Below, piece by piece: positions 58,533-64,000 of a stretch of 64,000 bases of DNA. Source of the stretch: Canna indica (lineage: Eukaryota; Streptophyta; Magnoliopsida; Zingiberales; Cannaceae); contig CP136895.1 of the NCBI GenBank assembly GCA_034359265.1, forward strand, positions 4,342,501-4,406,500. Direction: 5' to 3'. The position numbers and the translations under genes were made by a program. The notes under the pieces were generated by a model. That model was not told the origin of the DNA. It ran no database searches and saw only the letters and a list, made by a program, of their open reading frames with translations. The first letter of the stretch is position 1. Each line of letters starts with the position of its first letter.

Positions 58533-59097
58533 GTTGTTCTTCACTGTCCCATCATTCATCAGAGCAACTCTTCTTTTGTTTACTCCAATCAGCGCTCGTG
58601 TTCACATGTGCACGTCACGGGAAACTGTGCACTGAACGCGTACATGTGCCCCCTCTTTGAAGTACTACGAGTTGTCATGTACTCGCTCATGGCAGGCAGG
58701 CTTAGGATGCAGAGTAACTGAGTAAGTAGCAGGCGGAGCCTTCCATGGCGCTTGCTGCTCCCCTCCCTGCATTCGGGAAGACAAACTTTTGCCCTCTTCT
58801 CTTATTGTGCTGCCTGTTCTAAAAACTCCAGGTGTGAGCATCTTTTTTTAATGAACCCTCTGCACACGTCTATGACTATGAGACTTTTATATATATATAT
58901 ATATATATGAAAAGATCCAACGTTTTTTAGAACTTTGGCACGTTACTAATTTCCATCATCTGGTCAAATGTTGTCATTAATTTATTCACTGCAATTTAAA
59001 TATTGCCTCTTTTATCTAATAGATACTAAAGCTTGGTCAACTACTCTGATTTGCCTTAGATCTAGTAAGCATTAAGCAAAGTTAAGATACCATTGAA
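57991..59097. other. Intergenic region with microsatellites
   Basis: It contains the ATL 3' UTR, then no gene. A (CT)n run spans 58484-58528, and a (TA)n run lies at about 58889-58908. Confidence 0.55.
58484..58528. repeat. (CT)n microsatellite
   Basis: About 22 perfect CT dinucleotides. Confidence 0.95.
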
Positions 59098-59575
59098 CTA
59101 TCCTGTAATGGCAATAGCGTAGTTGATATATATTGTAGTATAGCATAGTAGGAGAGGAAACAGGGCATAGCATAGTTGATATTGTACAAAGATAAGATAT
59201 GCATTGGTTTTAGATATATGAGGGGAGAAAAATACAGTTCCAGGGCAATTGTACATGCATTGGTTTAACTCTTTTATATGAACTTTCATTTCCTTGCATG
59301 TATTCAAGAGCAACCATTTCTCTAGACATTGGGGATTGAACATGGTAAAAAACACTGGTCCATATCCTTAGTTACCAGAGTTGTATGTAGATATAAGTAC
59401 AAACCTGCAACATTGTCAATTCAACCATCAAAATGATGTACCAAAGCATGAACAAACAAATCCATTGGGAAGGCCTACTTACTGAATTTTAAGATGCTCC
59501 ATAGATTTTGTCATACCCAATCTTCCATGCGACAGATGCTGCTAGATATCTTTTCATTGTCTTTGCCTGTAGCTT
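59098..59575 (-). pseudogene. Degenerate WAT1-related gene fragment
   Basis: Two stretches resemble exons of the neighbouring transporter. Positions 59315-59385 share GGGATTGAACATGGT and CCAGAGTTGTATGTAGAT with the exon at 60387-60538. Positions 59470-59575 share AAGATGCTCCA and ATCTTTTCA...TGCCTGTAG with the exon at 60626-60784. Exon order and strand agree with the intact gene. The frames are broken by stops and the other exons are missing, so this is a decayed tandem copy. Confidence 0.65.
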
Positions 59576-59816
59576 AGATTATTCACAAGACACTTTCAGA
59601 TGAGTAATTTCAGTGCTCTGCCAAGGAGATATTTAATTGGAGAAGGTACAAATTTACGCATTCAGTGGCCATTTCAGGAAATGGAATCTATCCATAAATT
59701 TGCTGGTTTTGAAGCAAGAGATACATTACAAGACTTTATGAGGGACTACGGCAGAGATGTTAGCATCATCCCATAAGAAGAGAAAATGTACAGAAGAATG
59801 AATATAGTGTGGATTT

Positions 59817-61750
59817 TTAAACCTCTGCACATCCTTTTTGGTTATCTGCTTTGTTATCACTATTCTTGAAGGGTTCCTGGCTTTCTTCTTTTCCCTTCTC
59901 ATTATCTGCAGAAGAAGAGTCTTCAGGTCTTACATCCCCTACTTGATCTCTTTCTTTGCCCCAAAGCACTAAGTACAGCCCAATGATGACAACTATCCCT
60001 CCTATAATGCTACAGTAAGAAGGAAAACAATAAATTGAGCTTAGAACTCTGAAGTTGATTCATTTTGCATGTGCATGGAGAACAATAAATGGAAGAGTAA
60101 GAATATTTGGTGTTCTATGATAAACATAACGCAAGCATATGCAAACTTATCCTTTTTTTAAAGAATACAAACCAAGCATTAAATTGGTTCATCCACTGTT
60201 TTAAGTCGAATTTTATTAGGTTGAATATTTCTTATCTTGTTTGACTAATCTGGAAGGGTTTGATTGGTCTTTTTGGAGTTCAATCCGAATTTGGTTTTAA
60301 TATTCTCACTGAACCAATTGAACCGACTGGTTTGGGTCAGTCAGTTTTCAGAAAACTCAATTTTAAACTAGAGATTTGAGTTTTACCTTCCCAGAAACAA
60401 TCTTTCCCCAAAAACAAAATAAGCTAGACATGCAACCATTATTGTGGAGAGGGGATTGAACATGGTCACAAAAACTGGCCCCTTTTCTTCAGTGCACCAG
60501 AGTTGTATGTAGATGATCAAACCAGAACAAACAATTCCCTGAAACAATGAGGACTCGAACGTATAAGATTAACTGCAGTCAAGGATGAATGAACATACCT
60601 TCATCACATGTGAAGGTGTACTTACACCATATAAGATGCTCCACAGTTTGATGTCAAATCCAACTTTCCATTCTGATGGTTTATGTTGTACAAATGCTGT
60701 AAAAACAGCTGATTGTGCAGCTCCAATGAAGCACATCCATGTAGCAAGTGAAAGCTGTGCTGGGTATCTTTTCAAAGTCAGTGCCTGTAGTGTAGATTTA
60801 GTTGATTAGCTTAGAATTATGGAATCTTCGTTTATGTAAACTTAGGTTTTAAATTGCCTGCGTTGGATGAAAGGAGAAATATACAGGTACCTGCATAATA
60901 TACCAAATGGCCCATGTTAAGCAGCTTGCCACTGTAAGAATTGATCCTTTCAACCAGCTCTCATGGATGACATTTCCATGAACGTGAATTAGTGCCCCCC
61001 ATAAGTTCTTTACTGCTGGTCCTTTGTAGAGTGTCATGATTGTAACACCTCCTAATGATAGTATGGTTCCAACAATCTTCCCAATGCCTCTCGGGCTCCT
61101 AACATTAAGATGCTCCATTCTAAAAACCAAGAAATTGTCATTAGGTCTTAGAAGACTTGGATTTCATATGCATGCACAAATTGAGATTGTTCTTCACCTC
61201 AAGAGAACTGCAATGACAAATGTCATGGCAGCAATGGTGTTCACCATGGAGGAAACAAAGGTAGGAGATGTGTACTTTAAGCTTGCAAAATACATATTCA
61301 GAGTTAGGCTGACCCTGTAGAATGAGAAGCCATCCATGACCATGAGTCAAAGTATTAGCAACAATATTTGAATTGCTTATATAAAATGCTTGTCTTTTCT
61401 TCTCACCCCAGCAAAGAAAGAACAAATAGCTCTAAGAACAACGCCCATGTAAGCTTCGGTCTAAGTTTTCTGTGTTGAAACGGACAAGACTAACGCGTGA
61501 GAAAATTCTCTCTCAGTTAAAAAGAGAAGATCATTTGATGATTCTAGTGATTAAGTTCTGTTTACCTCTCAAGGAAATAGGCAAATGGCCACATGATCAA
61601 GGCAGCAACAATGTGCCTGTAAGTGATGTAGACATGGGGATTCAACCCCTGGCTGTAGGCAGCCTCTGTGATGAAGTAGAGTATTGTGTAACCAATCTGT
61701 GCCGTGGTCATGAGAATGTGAGCCTTAAATCTCCTCATTGCAATTGCCAT
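59817..61750 (-). CDS. WAT1-related (nodulin MtN21/EamA) transporter, seven exons, 365 residues
   Basis: Coding exons on the minus strand: 61750-61566, 61469-61407, 61314-61198, 61119-60891, 60784-60626, 60538-60387, 60009-59817. All introns are GT-AG and the joined length is 1098 nt with no stop before the end. The seven-exon layout and length fit the family. It starts MAIAMRRFKAHILMTTAQIG, followed by YITYRHIVAALIMWPFAYF and LRPKLTWALFLELF. The first EamA domain includes NMYFASLKYTSPTFVSSMVN and the second includes LATWMCFIGAAQSAVF, PVFVTMFNPLSTIVV and SIIGGIVVIIGLYLVLWGK. About ten membrane helices are evident, plus a hydrophilic acidic C-tail. Relatives carry auxin, amino acids or other small molecules at the tonoplast or plasma membrane. 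The substrate is unknown. The ATG was chosen because the upstream frame has only a non-ATG start. Confidence 0.92.
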
Positions 61751-63959
61751 GGCGGTTGAGCTGTCCTCTCCTCTCTTCTTGCAGGTGTTTCTACACAAGA
61801 CAGCAAGTCTGGAACAGACAATGTCTATAAATAAATGAGCGAGTCTTGTGATTCTCCTTACATGTAGAAGGCATCAATTATCACTCGCTAAAATGCAAAA
61901 ACAAAAGCATAACACAAAAAACACCTCTTTTGTGCAGATTAGAATCTTGATTATAGCTAGTGGAGTCGAGTGCCTACTCTTTAGCACAAACTTTGCTGCA
62001 TTTGTTTAATAACTAAATCTTCCTGAACAATGTTCTTTATGTAAGCTGTGCTTGCTTTTTTCTTATTGACATGATTACTCAAATTAATCCTGCCAAGTGG
62101 TCTATTTTGCATGTCCCTGATGAGTAACCACTGATTCTTTCTACGTACATGCATTAAGCCAAGGCATGCACTTGCAGTGGACAAAGACATCAGTGGTGGA
62201 ATGTGGTGGTTACCAGTATCATCTAATGGAAAGCAACAAGCATTATGTCTGGAATTGTATATATATCATCTAAAGGTAAAGTTCTCTCAGATGCTGAGAA
62301 GGATATACTTAGTGCTGCCCAGTTCTCAAATCTCAAAGTGCCGTTTACTGTGAATGCATCAGCTATCATATCAGACAAGGTTTTTAGATGCTAGAGAATC
62401 TATAAAAGTTTGTGGAAGTTGCCTCGGTGTCTGAAACGCAATGGCACTTTTTGTGAAACGCAATGGCACTTGTTTCTGTCTCCGTGAATGGATCAAATAA
62501 GGGTGCAAGTATTGCATGTGGTGTGGGAGAGAACATGATACCAAAGAAGAGAATGTAATTTCTTTAAATTACTGACGAGATTTATTCCGTTTTAAGAGAT
62601 TTAGATGAGACAAGATGTGGGTGAGGGGAGAACCCCGCAAGTTGTGCGGTGGCAGAGCAGGTCTAAATGATTCTGCTTGAGTGTTGTTTGTGGATATGTC
62701 AATGTGGAGGAAATATGGATGAGTTCTCCTTCTGATTGAGTTTCTAAAATTCACGCCACATATTTCTATATTACTATACAATTCAAGAGAAATATTACCA
62801 TTTATGACATGAAATATTGAAGCAAAGAGTAAATTTTCTTGGTTTGATGGGCAAATCCAAGTTCCCAAGTGATCATTCTTTGTTCCTATTCCACCCACCA
62901 CGCGAATAGGAAATTTGGATGGAGCAGATGCTCGGATTCATTCGATTCTTGTACGCGCCAACAAGGTGTTCGACAAATTGCGTGAAACGAAGGAATTTGG
63001 TCGAAAATTTTGCAGCTACGTTTGATTCTGGATTTAAGTTGAAGATTGCAATTTGCAAGTTGCATCAAGTGCAACAACACTTGGGTGGAAATTCAATCGG
63101 ACAATTCTAGCAATATATTTCAATAAATTCTATCTGATCTGATGCTAAAAAGTTCTATCAGTTAGATGCTCAAAAATCATATTATTGGATACTAGTTGTA
63201 TGCTTATGTTAGTGGATGAATATGAAAGCAATTTAATTAATTTATCAACGATAACGAAACATTATTCTTTTGGGAAAAAAACCACAAAAGGTATTATCGG
63301 GGGCGTTTGGTTCCCCGGAAATGCAAATACTGAAAAAAAAAATTTGCATGCAAAAGTAAATGTCTGCAAATAAAAGTTGCAACCTACTGTTTGGTTGCTT
63401 GTAAAGTAGATTTGCAACTTTTAATTGCAGATGTTTGACTTGCCGAAAATAGAGAAGAGAGGGGTAGTTACGGGAGAGAAAGAGTTGTCACGAGTGAGAG
63501 GAAAACTATTGCGAGCGAGACGAAAGATGTTAATTACAAGCCAGAGAAAGAGGGGAGTTATCACAAGTGAGAGAAGACTTTCACGAGCAAAAGAAAGAGA
63601 GAGAGAGAGGATGTTAACATAAATCAGATACCTTAATCCACCCAAATAGTAAAGAGAGATGTAGGCCGCTACTAAGGTGTTGGAAATTATCATCTAAAGG
63701 ACAGTCGGAAGGGACACCGACGTGGGCGCGAATCAAGAGAACGAAGGGGAAAAGCGCCTCGAACATCTGGTGGACCTGGTCGCGAATCGGTCGGAGGCGA
63801 TAGATTTGATCAGGCGGATGAGCGAGGAATGGAGTTTCTTCCAAATGGTGGGCAACGGGGTGCCCGCGCTGCCAAGCATGCCATGAAGGAGCCGCTCTAC
63901 TTGCACGGCGCATGGTTTAGAATTACCGATTTTTTTTTTGCAATTTAAAACCTATATAC
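61751..63959. other. Intergenic region between two WAT1-related genes
   Basis: It contains the promoter of the minus-strand transporter. At 63299 a GGGGGCGTTTGGTTCCC motif followed by TTTGCATGCAAA and TGTTTGGTTGC words (to about 63440) resembles a MITE terminus; no partner end was seen. An AG-rich stretch at 63465-63615 and a GC-richer block at 63690-63910 have no recognised coding content. Confidence 0.45.
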
Positions 63960-64000
63960 CTGCATAATATACCAAGCGGACCATGTTATGCAGCTTGCCA
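63960..64000 (-). CDS. 3' end of an exon of a second WAT1-related gene (runs off the right edge)
   Basis: The last 41 bases encode ASCITWSAWYIMQ on the minus strand. This is directly comparable to ASCLTWAIWYIMQ at the end of the fourth exon of the intact transporter (60891), and it is followed by the same splice-donor position. Downstream exons of this copy are not found between 61751 and 63959, so it may be a truncated duplicate. Most of it lies outside the window. Confidence 0.65.

Overview
The window is nuclear DNA from a flowering plant. The evidence is split genes with GT-AG introns, plant-restricted families (ATL RING-H2 ligase, WAT1-related transporter, BBE-like oxidase) and many plant transposons (L1-type LINEs, CACTA, Copia, Mutator-like). 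Intergenic DNA is AT-rich while several coding exons are GC-rich, which may hint at a monocot; the species cannot be named from this sequence. About two thirds of the window is transposon-derived. No operon, CRISPR array, rRNA or tRNA gene was seen.

1-12.4 kb is a nest. A minus-strand L1-type LINE (ORF1 start at 12406, endonuclease at 3289-2462, reverse transcriptase down to about 100) has been split by a CACTA element (6272-12056, 3-bp duplication AAC) and by a 1.5-kb solo LTR (4453-5997). 13.4-13.9 kb holds a 5'-truncated LINE tail with an 11-bp target duplication. 14.75-15.3 kb holds a small gene with a TATA box, a 5'-UTR intron and an 81-residue secreted peptide. 15.9-19.6 kb has no recognised gene.

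19.7-29.6 kb is a second minus-strand LINE complex: two different LINEs fused in frame near 26750. The downstream one is split by a second CACTA element (21038-25720, duplication AAT), which still carries remnants of both transposase genes. 30.4-32.0 kb is an intact intronless FAD-dependent BBE-like oxidase (minus). 33-35.8 kb is a GC-rich LTR-like repeat interrupted by a Mutator-like element with a 10-bp duplication. 35.8-39.4 kb is AT-rich and holds a small MITE and a short tandem repeat.

39.6-47.1 kb is a transketolase pseudogene that keeps its introns but has stops, frameshifts and lost internal exons. It is split by a 5.5-kb Copia-derived LTR element (40879-46404) with two 479-bp LTRs, a perfect 5-bp TCATG duplication, a tRNA-Met primer site and almost no coding capacity.

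49.1-55.6 kb is a seven-exon ASCH-domain gene (plus) whose 3.6-kb second intron has collected LINE tails and an inverted-repeat element. 57.0-58.0 kb is an intact single-exon ATL-type RING-H2 ubiquitin ligase (plus). 59.8-61.75 kb is an intact seven-exon WAT1-related (MtN21/EamA) transporter (minus, 365 residues), with a degenerate copy just downstream and the end of another copy entering at the right edge: a local tandem cluster.

The expressed candidates (secreted peptide, BBE-like oxidase, ASCH protein, ATL ligase, WAT1 transporter) are independent plant genes. I see no shared pathway and no convincing undescribed multi-gene system. The most unusual items are the LINE-LINE in-frame chimera, the non-autonomous Copia derivative with a 79-bp tandem array inside the transketolase relic, and the orphan small secreted peptide.
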